Positions 44,957-52,963 of a stretch of DNA of 64,000 nt are shown here, piece after piece. Where the stretch lies: the NCBI GenBank assembly GCA_001769195.1, contig MEOK01000017.1, positions 28,957-92,956 on the forward strand. Reading direction: 5' to 3'. The notes beneath the pieces are model-generated. The model was not told where the DNA came from, did not search any database, and saw only the letters and a list, made by a program, of their open reading frames with translations. The DNA comes from Bacteroidetes bacterium GWF2_40_14. Its GTDB lineage: Bacteria; Bacteroidota; Bacteroidia; Bacteroidales; UBA932. A program made the position numbers and the translations under genes. Position 1 is the stretch's first letter; every line of letters begins with the position of its first letter.

Positions 44957-47074
44957 ATGGGGTTTTCTGTAAACATCAGACAACATGATATAAGTGACTG
45001 CGGTGTGGCATCTCTGGCATCTGTTGCTGCTTATTATGGGTTAAAGGTACCACTGGCAAAGATCAGGTTGTACAGCGGAACAAATTCACAAGGCACTACA
45101 ATAAGGGGGATAATTGAAGCTGCAGGCAAAATAGGCATGTGTGCCAAGGGATTCAAGGGTAAGATGGCATCGCTTTATAAGGTTCCCAAGCCTGTTATTC
45201 TTCTTCTCAAAAAAGAGAGTGGCCTGTTGCATTTTGTTGTTCTTTACAAAATTTCCAAACATCATTTCTATCTGATGGATCCTGCAGAAGGCCGGATAAA
45301 CAAGATAGTACCGGAGGAGTTTAATAAAGAATGGACAGGATATCTTATTGTTGCCGAACCTGATTCATGCTTCCTCAAGGGAAGGGACGGGGCTACTGTA
45401 TTTTCAAGGTTGATCAAAATAATAAGAAAAGATATAAGTGAATACTTTAAGATTCTGGGTGCATCTGTCTTGTATATTCTATTTTCATTGAGCACTTCTG
45501 TTTTTATAAAATATATTATTGACGATATACTACCTCAAAAGGACAACAGAATGCTGCTTCTTATTGCAACAGTCATGACAGTTCTTATTGTTATCTCTTT
45601 GATAATATCGGTATACAAATCCAGGGCACTACTCAGATTGTCTATTAACACAGACAGAAAATTGATTCTCGCATATCTTCGGCATGTCTTCAGGTTGCCA
45701 CAGTCCTTCTTCGACAGCAGGAAAACCGGTGAGCTGACCTCAAGGGTGGATGATGCATTCCGGATTGGGACACTTCTGTCGGACCTGATTGTAAGTTTTA
45801 CCATAAGTATTCTCACTCTTATATTTTCATTCATACTTCTATTTACCATGTTATGGAAGCTTGCTCTTGCGGTAGTTGCGTTCATTCCTGTTTATATGTT
45901 GTTATATTACACTTATGACAGGTTCAACAGAAGGATGCAAAGAAAAATAATGGAGGATGCGTCTCAGTTTGAGAGTTCTATGATTGAGGGTTTGAGGGCT
46001 GTACGTAGCATCAAGCAATTTGGGATGGAGAGCATTGTTGTAAGCAGGATAAAAGACAAATTGTCCAGACTTAATGAATCGCTCAATAGTGCTGGTAAAA
46101 CAGGGATTGCCGTATCAGTAACCGGGGAGAGCATTTCAAGATTATTATCTCTTATGGTATTGTGGGTTGGCGGATCATTTGTGCTATCATCTTCGCTAAG
46201 TACCGGGGAGCTATTCTCTTTCTATACAATTACTGCTCTCTTCTCGGCACCACTAACTTCACTCGCCGGGCTGAATGTCTCCATAAGAGAAGGATTAACT
46301 GCTGCAGAGAGGCTTTTTGAGATTATGGACCTTGAGATTGAGCGAAGTTTTGAAGGAGTCGTCTTATCACCTGAGAGCAGCATCTCACTTAAAATCGAAA
46401 ATCTCAGTTTTTGCTATCCGGGAAGGGAGCCACTGCTTGAAGAATTCAACATGGAGCTGACAAGTGGAATGATAACTTCTCTTTCTGGTGAGAGTGGATG
46501 CGGGAAAAGCACAATTGCCTCACTTATTCTCAGGATGCAAATGCCGGTTAAAGGTATAATCTCTCTGGATGGAATCAACATCAATCATATAAACCTTGAG
46601 CTTTGGCGCCAATGGGTTACTATTGTACCTCAAAATCTTGATTTGTTCGGAGGAACACTAATTGACAACATTGCTCCCGGGGAGTCAGATCCGGATTATG
46701 AATACATTATAGGTCTTTGTGATGAACTTGGCCTTCTCGATTTCATTCAAAAGCTTCCTTTAGGTTTTGAATCTCACATTGGGGAGAGTGGATCTTCTCT
46801 TTCCAGGGGGCAGCAACAGAAAATTGCTATTGCAAGGGCACTTTACAGAAAGCCGAAAATACTGATACTTGATGAGGCCACTTCATCGCTTGACAGCTCC
46901 TCAGAAGAGCTTATTTGTAATGCTGTACTTAAGGCCAAAGAGAGTGGGACAATGATTCTGATGATTACACACAACGAGAACAGTATTAATAATGCTGACA
47001 GACAAATACGGATTAAGAAAAATGCAGACACAAAAACAGAGGGTGCACACTCTGGGCAAACTCCTCATGCTTAA
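44957..47074 (+). CDS. Peptidase-containing ABC transporter (C39 protease + ABC exporter)
   Basis: 705 residues from the ATG at 44957, 7 bp after AGGGGAGGA. The N-terminal C39 peptidase domain (1-130) has catalytic Cys15 (SDCGVAS), His92 (LLHFVV) and Asp108 (MDPAEG). The membrane domain covers about 160-450. The nucleotide-binding domain has Walker A SGESGCGKST, the signature LSRGQQQK (Arg in place of the usual Gly) and Walker B ILILDEATSSLD. Such transporters cut double-glycine leaders and export the mature peptide in an ATP-driven step. The two GG peptides directly downstream are the evident substrates. Confidence 0.95.
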   Translation: MGFSVNIRQHDISDCGVASLASVAAYYGLKVPLAKIRLYSGTNSQGTTIRGIIEAAGKIGMCAKGFKGKMASLYKVPKPVILLLKKESGLLHFVVLYKISKHHFYLMDPAEGRINKIVPEEFNKEWTGYLIVAEPDSCFLKGRDGATVFSRLIKIIRKDISEYFKILGASVLYILFSLSTSVFIKYIIDDILPQKDNRMLLLIATVMTVLIVISLIISVYKSRALLRLSINTDRKLILAYLRHVFRLPQSFFDSRKTGELTSRVDDAFRIGTLLSDLIVSFTISILTLIFSFILLFTMLWKLALAVVAFIPVYMLLYYTYDRFNRRMQRKIMEDASQFESSMIEGLRAVRSIKQFGMESIVVSRIKDKLSRLNESLNSAGKTGIAVSVTGESISRLLSLMVLWVGGSFVLSSSLSTGELFSFYTITALFSAPLTSLAGLNVSIREGLTAAERLFEIMDLEIERSFEGVVLSPESSISLKIENLSFCYPGREPLLEEFNMELTSGMITSLSGESGCGKSTIASLILRMQMPVKGIISLDGININHINLELWRQWVTIVPQNLDLFGGTLIDNIAPGESDPDYEYIIGLCDELGLLDFIQKLPLGFESHIGESGSSLSRGQQQKIAIARALYRKPKILILDEATSSLDSSSEELICNAVLKAKESGTMILMITHNENSINNADRQIRIKKNADTKTEGAHSGQTPHA

Positions 47075-47103
47075 CTGAGGATAATTTTTAACATTTATTT
47101 ATT

Positions 47104-47292
47104 ATGAAAGAGTACGTGGACAGAGATTGGGGGTTAGAGACTCTTGATGATGGTGAGCTTCTCGTATCGGGAGGAATATCATGGAGGGAGGTTTGGATAC
47201 TCCTTGAGAAAATTGCAGAACTTGCTGAAAAGGCAGAAAAATACTGGCCCAGTTTTAGGAAGGGGTTCCAGGTAGGATGGGAGGCAGCATGA
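47104..47292 (+). CDS. Double-glycine leader peptide 1 (putative two-peptide bacteriocin component)
   Basis: A peptide of 62 residues. The leader of 24 residues ends LDDGELLVSGG, with hydrophobic residues and an acidic residue where C39 substrates have them (Val at -4, Glu at -7). The predicted mature part has 38 residues, starts ISWREVW, is rich in Trp and charged residues on an amphipathic helix, and contains a GxxxG motif (GFQVG) near its end. There are no Cys residues, so no disulfide or lanthionine is expected. It lies 29 bp after the transporter and its stop overlaps the start of peptide 2. I recognise no named family. Function as antimicrobial or signal is inference. Confidence 0.75.
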   Translation: MKEYVDRDWGLETLDDGELLVSGGISWREVWILLEKIAELAEKAEKYWPSFRKGFQVGWEAA

Positions 47293-47480
47293 TGGAAGCA
47301 ATTTCATTAAAAGAGAGCTGCATGGTGTCGGGAGGTTCCGGTGCAGGATGGGATTACACAGCTGCCGAATACATAGGAATGGGCGTTGGATACGGAGTGA
47401 GAAAATTATGGAGGGCATTCCAGTTCCTAAGTGCAAACTTATATGCTATGCGGTCGAATCCTAAGTTGTTATATCAATAG
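47292..47480 (+). CDS. Double-glycine leader peptide 2 (putative two-peptide bacteriocin component)
   Basis: 62 residues from the ATG at 47292, with GGGAGG 7 bp upstream; an ATG at 47289 and another at 47277 are alternatives. The leader of 15 residues, MEAISLKESCMVSGG, shares VSGG with peptide 1. The predicted mature part has 47 residues, starts SGAGWDYTAAEY, carries overlapping GxxxG motifs in IGMGVGYGV, has net positive charge and a hydrophobic middle. The only Cys is in the leader. The start overlaps the peptide 1 stop (ATGATG), so the two should be made in equal amounts, as in class IIb bacteriocins. Confidence 0.75.
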   Translation: MEAISLKESCMVSGGSGAGWDYTAAEYIGMGVGYGVRKLWRAFQFLSANLYAMRSNPKLLYQ

Positions 47481-47529
47481 AATCATCTTATAATTTTCAG
47501 GAAATTGGGAGGTTGTAACAAAAAAAATA

Positions 47530-47537
47530 TAACTTTG
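47530..47537 (+). promoter_or_regulatory. -7 box TAACTTTG directly upstream of the tolC-like gene
   Basis: TAACTTTG fits TAnnTTTG; a TTG lies 22 bp upstream. Only 6 bp separate the box from the ATG at 47544, so transcription would start at or beside the start codon. The tolC-MFP-tsaB genes may therefore be expressed independently of the peptides. Confidence 0.45.
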
Positions 47538-47543
47538 TGAATT

Positions 47544-48863
47544 ATGAAGATTTTTTACAAACTCCCAATTTTATTGCTCCTGTTTATCCCACTGGCCCTC
47601 TCTGCTCAGAAGAGGTGGAGTCTGGAGGAGTGCATTAGATATGCATGGGATAATAACCTGACAATCAAACAGCAGGAAATAGTTGTCGAACAAAGTGCTA
47701 ACAATGTACTGCAGTCGAAGCTTCAGTATATACCCACTTTTAACGCATCCGTCAGCCACAGTATGAACTGGGGTAGATCCGTTAATATGCAGGATCTGCA
47801 AATTATTGAAAATAAGCTCAGTCAAAGCACAAGTGCTTCTATGAGGGCCTCAATAAATCTATTTGAAGGGTTTCAGAAAGAGAATGACCTCAAAAGCAAA
47901 AAGGTTTTATATGAGATTTCCTTACAGAATGTTGGCAGAATTAAGAATCAGATATCCGTTGAGATATCAAGGGCGTACCTGCAGATTCTGCTTACAAGGG
48001 CAATACTGCAAACTGCAAACCAGAGTCTGGAAAGCGTCAAACAGCAGGTGGAGCGGACTGGCAAACTTGTTGATGCAGGAAGTATAGCCTATAGTTCTCT
48101 TTTGGAGATTATGTCTCAGCTTGCATCAGAAAGAGTACAGGTTGTAAATGCAAAGAATCAGGTTAACAATGCTATATTGGCCCTTAAACAATTGCTCGAT
48201 ATGACCGGAGAATCAGATTTTGATATTGAGAGTCCAGATCTGGACCTTATAATTGTCGACTTTGCCGGAGAATCGGTTGATAATCTCTTTGAGCGTTCCA
48301 AAGACCTTCCGGAAATCAAGAGTGCAAGGCTTGGCTTGCAAAACTCAAATATTCAGCTGGCAATTGCCAAAGGGAGCGTTTATCCTTCGTTGTCTTTTTC
48401 TGCAGGCTACGGAACATATTACAGCGACAGCCGTGAAACAAACTTCTCCGATCAGTTCAACGAAAACAGAAACCCTTCAGTAAGCTTTGGACTCAGTATT
48501 CCTGTTTTCAACAACGGGAGGACAAATACAGCAATCAAAAACGCCCGCCTGGGAGTACGTAATTCAGAGATTGAAGTCCGCAGTAAAGAGCAGGTGCTTT
48601 ATAAAGAGATTCAGCAGGCAAACAGCGATGCCCTTGGATACTTTGAGAGGTATAAAGCCAGTTCTCAGAATGTAAAAGCAATGGAAGAGTCTTTCCGCTA
48701 CGTTCAGCAGAAATTTGACCTTGGAGTTCTTAATGCGACAGATTACACTGTAGCAAAGGCAAATCTTTTCAAAGCACAATCTGAGTATTATCAGTCTAAA
48801 TATCAATATGTCTTCCAATTAAAAATTCTGGATTTTTACAAAGGAATCCAGATAACTCTATAA
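47544..48863 (+). CDS. TolC family outer-membrane efflux protein
   Basis: A protein of 439 residues with a signal peptide (cleavage probably after ALSA). Two repeated helical halves with RWSLEECIRYAWDNNLTIKQQ at the start and the second repeat at about SVDNLFERSKDLPEIKSARLGL, as in TolC trimers that form a channel-tunnel across the outer membrane and periplasm. It lies 3 bp before the membrane-fusion protein gene. With the C39 transporter upstream it completes a type I-like export path, though it could also serve other pumps. Confidence 0.93.
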   Translation: MKIFYKLPILLLLFIPLALSAQKRWSLEECIRYAWDNNLTIKQQEIVVEQSANNVLQSKLQYIPTFNASVSHSMNWGRSVNMQDLQIIENKLSQSTSASMRASINLFEGFQKENDLKSKKVLYEISLQNVGRIKNQISVEISRAYLQILLTRAILQTANQSLESVKQQVERTGKLVDAGSIAYSSLLEIMSQLASERVQVVNAKNQVNNAILALKQLLDMTGESDFDIESPDLDLIIVDFAGESVDNLFERSKDLPEIKSARLGLQNSNIQLAIAKGSVYPSLSFSAGYGTYYSDSRETNFSDQFNENRNPSVSFGLSIPVFNNGRTNTAIKNARLGVRNSEIEVRSKEQVLYKEIQQANSDALGYFERYKASSQNVKAMEESFRYVQQKFDLGVLNATDYTVAKANLFKAQSEYYQSKYQYVFQLKILDFYKGIQITL

Positions 48864-48866
48864 ATT

Positions 48867-50135
48867 ATGAATATTAAGAAAAACACTAAATGGATTTTAC
48901 TTTTTGCCGCAGTTCTGATTATTGTTCTTATAGTTTATGGAACAAACAATAAAAAGGACCGCATATCTGTTACTACAGAAACCGTCAGCAAAAAGACAAT
49001 AATTGAAGCAATTCCTGCAAACGGAAAAATCAAACCGGTTGTAGAGGTTAAGATTAGCCCGGATGTATCCGGAGAGATAATCGAACTTAATTTTAAAGAG
49101 GGTGATTCAATTAAAAGAGGTGACCTTATTCTAAAGATAAAACAAGACGTATATATATCAATGAGAGACAGAGCAGAAGCTTCTCTCAACTCAATAAAGG
49201 CTCAACTCACCCAGCAACTGGCTCAGTACAATCAAATAGAGCTTAACTATCAGAGGAACAAGTCTCTTTACGAACAAAAAGCTATTTCCGAATCTGAATA
49301 TGAAACAGCTCTTTCTCAGTACCAGGTAGCAAAAGAACAGATTAAAGCTGCAGAATTCAACGTCAAAAGTGCAAGTGCAGGTCTTAAAGAGGCTCAGGAG
49401 AATCTTGTAAAAACGACAATTTATGCACCAATGAGTGGAATTATTTCCAAGATGAGTGTAGAGAGGGGTGAAAGGGTTGTAGGTACAAGCCAGATGGCAG
49501 GAACTGAAATGTTGAGAATTGCCAACTTTAAAGAGATGGAAGTATTGGTGGATGTTAACGAAAATGACATAATAAGGATAAAGCCTAATGATACTACAAA
49601 AATTGAGGTTGACGCCTACCCTAACAGAAAATTCACCGGATTGGTTACTCAGATTGCAAACTCTGCAAAAAACATAGGGTCTGCACTTGAGCAGGTTACA
49701 AATTTTGAAGTAAGGGTATATATTCTTCCCGAATCGTATTCCGATCTTATCAAAGACGGTGTAAATCCATTCAGACCCGGTATGTCGGCATCTGTTTCAA
49801 TTCAGACAGAAACCAAGAAAAACATACTCTCTTTACCTATTCAGGCAATTACAACAAGGGCTGATCTTTTGACTGACTCAGTAAAAAAATCTCTTGGTAC
49901 AAATGAAGCAGTTGAACAGGTGTTTGTAATAAAAGGCGACACACTCGAGGTAAGAAAGATTACAACAGGAATTCAGGATCTTAACAACATAGAGGTTACT
50001 ACCGGCATTATTGATGGTGAAATAGTTGTTACGGGTCCTTATGCCGCAATAAGCAAGACTTTAAAAAGCGGCAAAAAAATTAAGATCGAAAACGACAAAG
50101 ATAAATTAAAAGAAAAAGAGAAGAAGGTTGAGTAA
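48867..50135 (+). CDS. Membrane-fusion (periplasmic adaptor) protein, HlyD/MacA-like
   Basis: A protein of 422 residues: one N-terminal membrane anchor (WILLFAAVLIIVLIVYG), a split lipoyl domain (VEVKISPDVSGEIIELNFKEGDSIKRGDLI and TIYAPMSGIISKMSVERGERV), a coiled-coil hairpin (about 100-180) and a beta-barrel domain (FKEMEVLVDVNENDI). It ends in a lysine/glutamate-rich tail. It would bridge an inner-membrane ABC transporter to TolC. The domain order resembles MacA-type adaptors more than classic HlyD; no MacB-like gene is adjacent, so the C39 transporter is the likeliest partner in this window. Confidence 0.9.
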   Translation: MNIKKNTKWILLFAAVLIIVLIVYGTNNKKDRISVTTETVSKKTIIEAIPANGKIKPVVEVKISPDVSGEIIELNFKEGDSIKRGDLILKIKQDVYISMRDRAEASLNSIKAQLTQQLAQYNQIELNYQRNKSLYEQKAISESEYETALSQYQVAKEQIKAAEFNVKSASAGLKEAQENLVKTTIYAPMSGIISKMSVERGERVVGTSQMAGTEMLRIANFKEMEVLVDVNENDIIRIKPNDTTKIEVDAYPNRKFTGLVTQIANSAKNIGSALEQVTNFEVRVYILPESYSDLIKDGVNPFRPGMSASVSIQTETKKNILSLPIQAITTRADLLTDSVKKSLGTNEAVEQVFVIKGDTLEVRKITTGIQDLNNIEVTTGIIDGEIVVTGPYAAISKTLKSGKKIKIENDKDKLKEKEKKVE

Positions 50136-50136
50136 T

Positions 50137-50829
50137 ATGTCCAATCCGAATCTTCTGCTTATTGAAACCAGCACTGAGGTGTGTTCAGTAGCTCTCTCTG
50201 CCGGAGAGAGAATTATATCTTACAGAGTTATCAAAGAGGCAAAGTCACATGCCAGGGTCATAGCTCTTCTTATTAACGAAGTTCTGGAAGAGGGTGGTCT
50301 TACTATTGACAGATGTGATGCTGTTGTTGTAAGCGAAGGTCCGGGCTCATATACAGGACTCAGGGTTGGCGTATCGATTGCAAAAGGCTTATGCTATGGC
50401 GCAAATAAACCGTTAATTGCCGTAAGCTCTCTTGAACTGCTTGGCAGGCTCACAACCAGAGAAAGGGATGTTTTACCCGGATCTGTTATTATTGCAATGA
50501 TAGATGCAAGAAGAATGGAGGTATATGCAGCTAAGTTTGACTCATCGTGCAATCCTTTATCTGCTGTGGAAGCAGTAATCCTTGATGAATCGAGTTTCTC
50601 AGCTGAATTATCTAAGGGACCGGTTATTTTTTCCGGAGACGGTGCCCGTAAGTTCATGAGTATGGTAAATAATCCAAACGCCAATTTCTCGCTGATTGAT
50701 GCAGATGCCAGAGGAATGGTAGCTTCTGCTCTTAAAAAGTATTTCGCGGGCGATTTTGTGGATGTTGCATACTTCGAACCATATTATCTAAAGGACTTTG
50801 TAGCCGGGGTAACAAAAAAGATACTGTAG
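50137..50829 (+). CDS. tsaB: tRNA threonylcarbamoyladenosine biosynthesis protein TsaB
   Basis: 230 residues from the ATG at 50137; a TTG at 50128 inside the previous gene is rejected. The ASKHA-fold N-terminus is LLIETSTEVCSVALS; VSEGPGSYTGLRVGVSIAKGL is the TsaB signature. TsaB works with TsaD and TsaE to make t6A at position 37 of tRNAs. It starts 1 bp after the membrane-fusion protein stop, so an essential gene is co-transcribed with the export genes. Confidence 0.95.
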   Translation: MSNPNLLLIETSTEVCSVALSAGERIISYRVIKEAKSHARVIALLINEVLEEGGLTIDRCDAVVVSEGPGSYTGLRVGVSIAKGLCYGANKPLIAVSSLELLGRLTTRERDVLPGSVIIAMIDARRMEVYAAKFDSSCNPLSAVEAVILDESSFSAELSKGPVIFSGDGARKFMSMVNNPNANFSLIDADARGMVASALKKYFAGDFVDVAYFEPYYLKDFVAGVTKKIL

Positions 50830-50860
50830 CAGCCCCTTTTCTTTTTCTTTAATATTGCTC

Positions 50861-52003
50861 TTATTTTACTATTCTTGATAGCAATTTGTCCAGCTCTGAA
50901 TTGAATACATTCTTTGCAACAATGGTTCCACTCTTGTCAATTACAAAAAGTGCCGGAATTTTAGTTACGTTGTATGTGGTCACTGCTGCCGAACCAGACC
51001 CCATCCCGTCACATACACTAATCCATGGGAGCATCTGTTCATCAACGGCTCTTGCCCATGCGGTCTTGTCGGTATCTACAGATACCTGAAATATTTCCAA
51101 GCCCTTATTTTTATATTTGTCATATAATTGCAGGAAATCCTGATTCAGCATCCTCTGGTTGGCATCAGTCACGCTCCAGAAAGACAGTATTATTACCTTT
51201 CCTGATAATTCCGAGAGTGATCTGATTTTGGATTTTACATCTGGCAGCTTAATATCGGGAAACCCCGTTTCTGAGGCATCAAGTATTTTTGCATTGAACA
51301 TATCTGATTTCTCCCTGTATGATATCTCCTCTTTAAGCCTTGCCACAAATACCGATCCGGGATATGTTAAGTCAAGTGAATCGCACACTCTTTTGAACAA
51401 AAGCACATCTCTTACGTCGGCAAAAATTGGCAGGTTATTAGGAAATTTCTGATACAAAAGAATTATGTTTGTAATGGAATTTGGGTTTGTATATAGATGC
51501 TTTATGGAATTCTGTTTCTGCTTTACATAGAGAGAGCCCAGCTCATAGTTCAATGAAGTTCTCTTTACCTCATCTCCGGCAGTTATTGCACTTTCAAGAA
51601 CATTTGCGAGCGAATCAAACCTTTCTCTTAATCTTTGGGCCTCCCCCTCAATCTGAGTGAGTAATTTAGTCTCTTCCGAACCTTCTGTCAGAATTTTTTT
51701 CCCCAGAGTGTCCGCTATAAGTTTGACATTATCTCCGGGCAGAATAATAAGAGATGCTACTTTACGATCATTGTAATAGAGATAGTAGAAATTTGGAGAT
51801 TTATCTTTTAATTTTAGGTCATAGTCGAATTTACCATCTTCAATTCCAATGGTATCTATCACTCTCTGGTTGTTTATCTCCAAAACTTTCAAAACAAGAT
51901 CTCCCTTGGATGTTCCTTCGATAATTCCCTTGATGGTCGCTTTGTCTGTAGAACAGGCAAAGGCTGTAATTGCAACAATAGCGGTCAGGAAAAACTTCTT
52001 CAT
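50861..52003 (-). CDS. DUF4369/TlpA-fold lipoprotein lacking the CxxC active site
   Basis: A protein of 380 residues with a lipoprotein signal (AITAFACSTDKA). DUF4369 domain (about 22-120), helical middle, then a C-terminal thioredoxin fold (about 240-380). Where relatives have WASWCGPC this protein reads FWSVTDANQRM, so both redox cysteines are absent, while the cis-Pro loop (TKIPALFVID) remains. It is likely a binding or chaperone-like derivative rather than an oxidoreductase. It begins 8 bp after the HIT gene and appears to share the greA-HIT transcript. Confidence 0.82.
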   Translation of the reverse strand: MKKFFLTAIVAITAFACSTDKATIKGIIEGTSKGDLVLKVLEINNQRVIDTIGIEDGKFDYDLKLKDKSPNFYYLYYNDRKVASLIILPGDNVKLIADTLGKKILTEGSEETKLLTQIEGEAQRLRERFDSLANVLESAITAGDEVKRTSLNYELGSLYVKQKQNSIKHLYTNPNSITNIILLYQKFPNNLPIFADVRDVLLFKRVCDSLDLTYPGSVFVARLKEEISYREKSDMFNAKILDASETGFPDIKLPDVKSKIRSLSELSGKVIILSFWSVTDANQRMLNQDFLQLYDKYKNKGLEIFQVSVDTDKTAWARAVDEQMLPWISVCDGMGSGSAAVTTYNVTKIPALFVIDKSGTIVAKNVFNSELDKLLSRIVK

Positions 52004-52010
52004 TTTTTAA

Positions 52011-52406
52011 TTATTTAATGTTTGCAGAAATTGCATTAGCAATTGATATCATCTCCTGGCTATCCAGTTTCATTTTGCTTTTTTTGAAGTCCATGTCGCC
52101 TTCACTATTCAATGGAATGAGATGTATATGAGCATGAGGGACTTCAAGACCAAGAACAGCCACTCCTACTCTCTTGCATGGAATTGCAGCCTCAATACCT
52201 CTTGCCACAATCTGGGCAAAAGCAAAAAGAGCTGAAAGATCTTTGTTTTCCATATCAAATATATAATCTATCTCCTCCTTGGGAATAACCAGTGTGTGAC
52301 CTTTTGCAACAGGGTTAATGTCCAGAAAGGCATAGAACCTGTCATTTTCAGCTACCTTGTAAGATGGTATCTCTCCATTTACGATTCTGGTAAATATTGT
52401 TGTCAT
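52011..52406 (-). CDS. HIT family nucleotide hydrolase
   Basis: A protein of 131 residues. TIFTRIVNGEIPSYKVAENDRFYAFLDINPVAKGHTLVIPK is the HINT-type N-terminus and HAHIHLIPL the catalytic histidine triad (HxHxHxx). HINT proteins hydrolyse nucleoside phosphoramidates and AMP-lysine-type compounds. It starts 2 bp after the greA stop and is probably translationally coupled. Confidence 0.93.
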   Translation of the reverse strand: MTTIFTRIVNGEIPSYKVAENDRFYAFLDINPVAKGHTLVIPKEEIDYIFDMENKDLSALFAFAQIVARGIEAAIPCKRVGVAVLGLEVPHAHIHLIPLNSEGDMDFKKSKMKLDSQEMISIANAISANIK

Positions 52407-52408
52407 CT

Positions 52409-52882
52409 CTATTTTGAAATTTCAATTATTTCAAATTTAATGAGCCCCGACGGAACCTTTACCTCCACAACATCTCCTTTGGATTTGCCTATCAAAGCCT
52501 TTCCGATAGGGGTTGCTGCAGCAAGTTTGCCCTCTCTGAGATTTGCTTCTGACTCCCCGACAAGTGTGTATTCAACTAAAGAATTATTTACAAGATTCTT
52601 AAGTTTAACCTTGTTCATAATCTGGATATGAGTTGTATTTATCCTGGACTCATCAATAATTCTTGCATTGGCAATCATATCTTCGAGTTTTGCAATCTTC
52701 ATTTCCAAAAGACCCTGGGCTTCCTTTGCAGCGTCGTATTCTGCATTTTCAGACAAATCTCCTTTATCTCTGGCTTCTGCTATCTGCCTTGAGATACCAG
52801 GACGTTCTATGCTTACAAGCTGATGATGTTCGGCCTTTAGTTTTTCTAAACCCTCGGCAGTTAAATAATTAATTTTTGACAT
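52409..52882 (-). CDS. greA: Transcription elongation factor GreA
   Basis: A protein of 157 residues: an N-terminal coiled coil (about 5-75) with the acidic tip in ARDKGDLSENAEYDAAKE, which places Asp and Glu in the RNA polymerase active site to stimulate transcript cleavage, and a C-terminal FKBP-like domain (LVGESEANLREGKLAAATPIGKALIGKSKGD). It heads the operon greA-HIT-TlpA-fold lipoprotein. A hairpin with a T-tract lies within its 5' leader at 52888-52924. Confidence 0.96.
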   Translation of the reverse strand: MSKINYLTAEGLEKLKAEHHQLVSIERPGISRQIAEARDKGDLSENAEYDAAKEAQGLLEMKIAKLEDMIANARIIDESRINTTHIQIMNKVKLKNLVNNSLVEYTLVGESEANLREGKLAAATPIGKALIGKSKGDVVEVKVPSGLIKFEIIEISK

Positions 52883-52887
52883 AATAT

Positions 52888-52924
52888 GAAAAATTAAAAA
52901 GAATCCTGCGTAGCACAGGACTCT
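52888..52924 (-). terminator. Terminator hairpin between ribF and greA, inside the greA leader
   Basis: On the minus strand AGAGTCCTG pairs with CAGGATTCT (8 pairs plus one G-T) around a 7-nt loop, then TTTTTAATTTTT. It ends 6 bp before the greA ATG. It serves as terminator for ribF, but transcripts from the greA -7 box at 52931 would also meet it. Confidence 0.7.
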
Positions 52925-52930
52925 TTGTTA

Positions 52931-52938
52931 CAAAGGTA
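52931..52938 (-). promoter_or_regulatory. -7 box (TACCTTTG) for greA
   Basis: TACCTTTG on the minus strand fits TAnnTTTG. It lies upstream of the hairpin, so the greA mRNA would start near 52923, at the foot of the stem. No -33 TTG is evident. Confidence 0.45.
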
Positions 52939-52963
52939 ATAAATTATATTTGGAATAAAAAAA

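Noticed and set aside
47277..47291. Longer peptide 2 beginning at ATG 47277
   Set aside because: It would put the GGGAGG ribosome-binding site inside the coding region and lengthen the leader without a conserved feature; ATG 47292 overlaps the peptide 1 stop.
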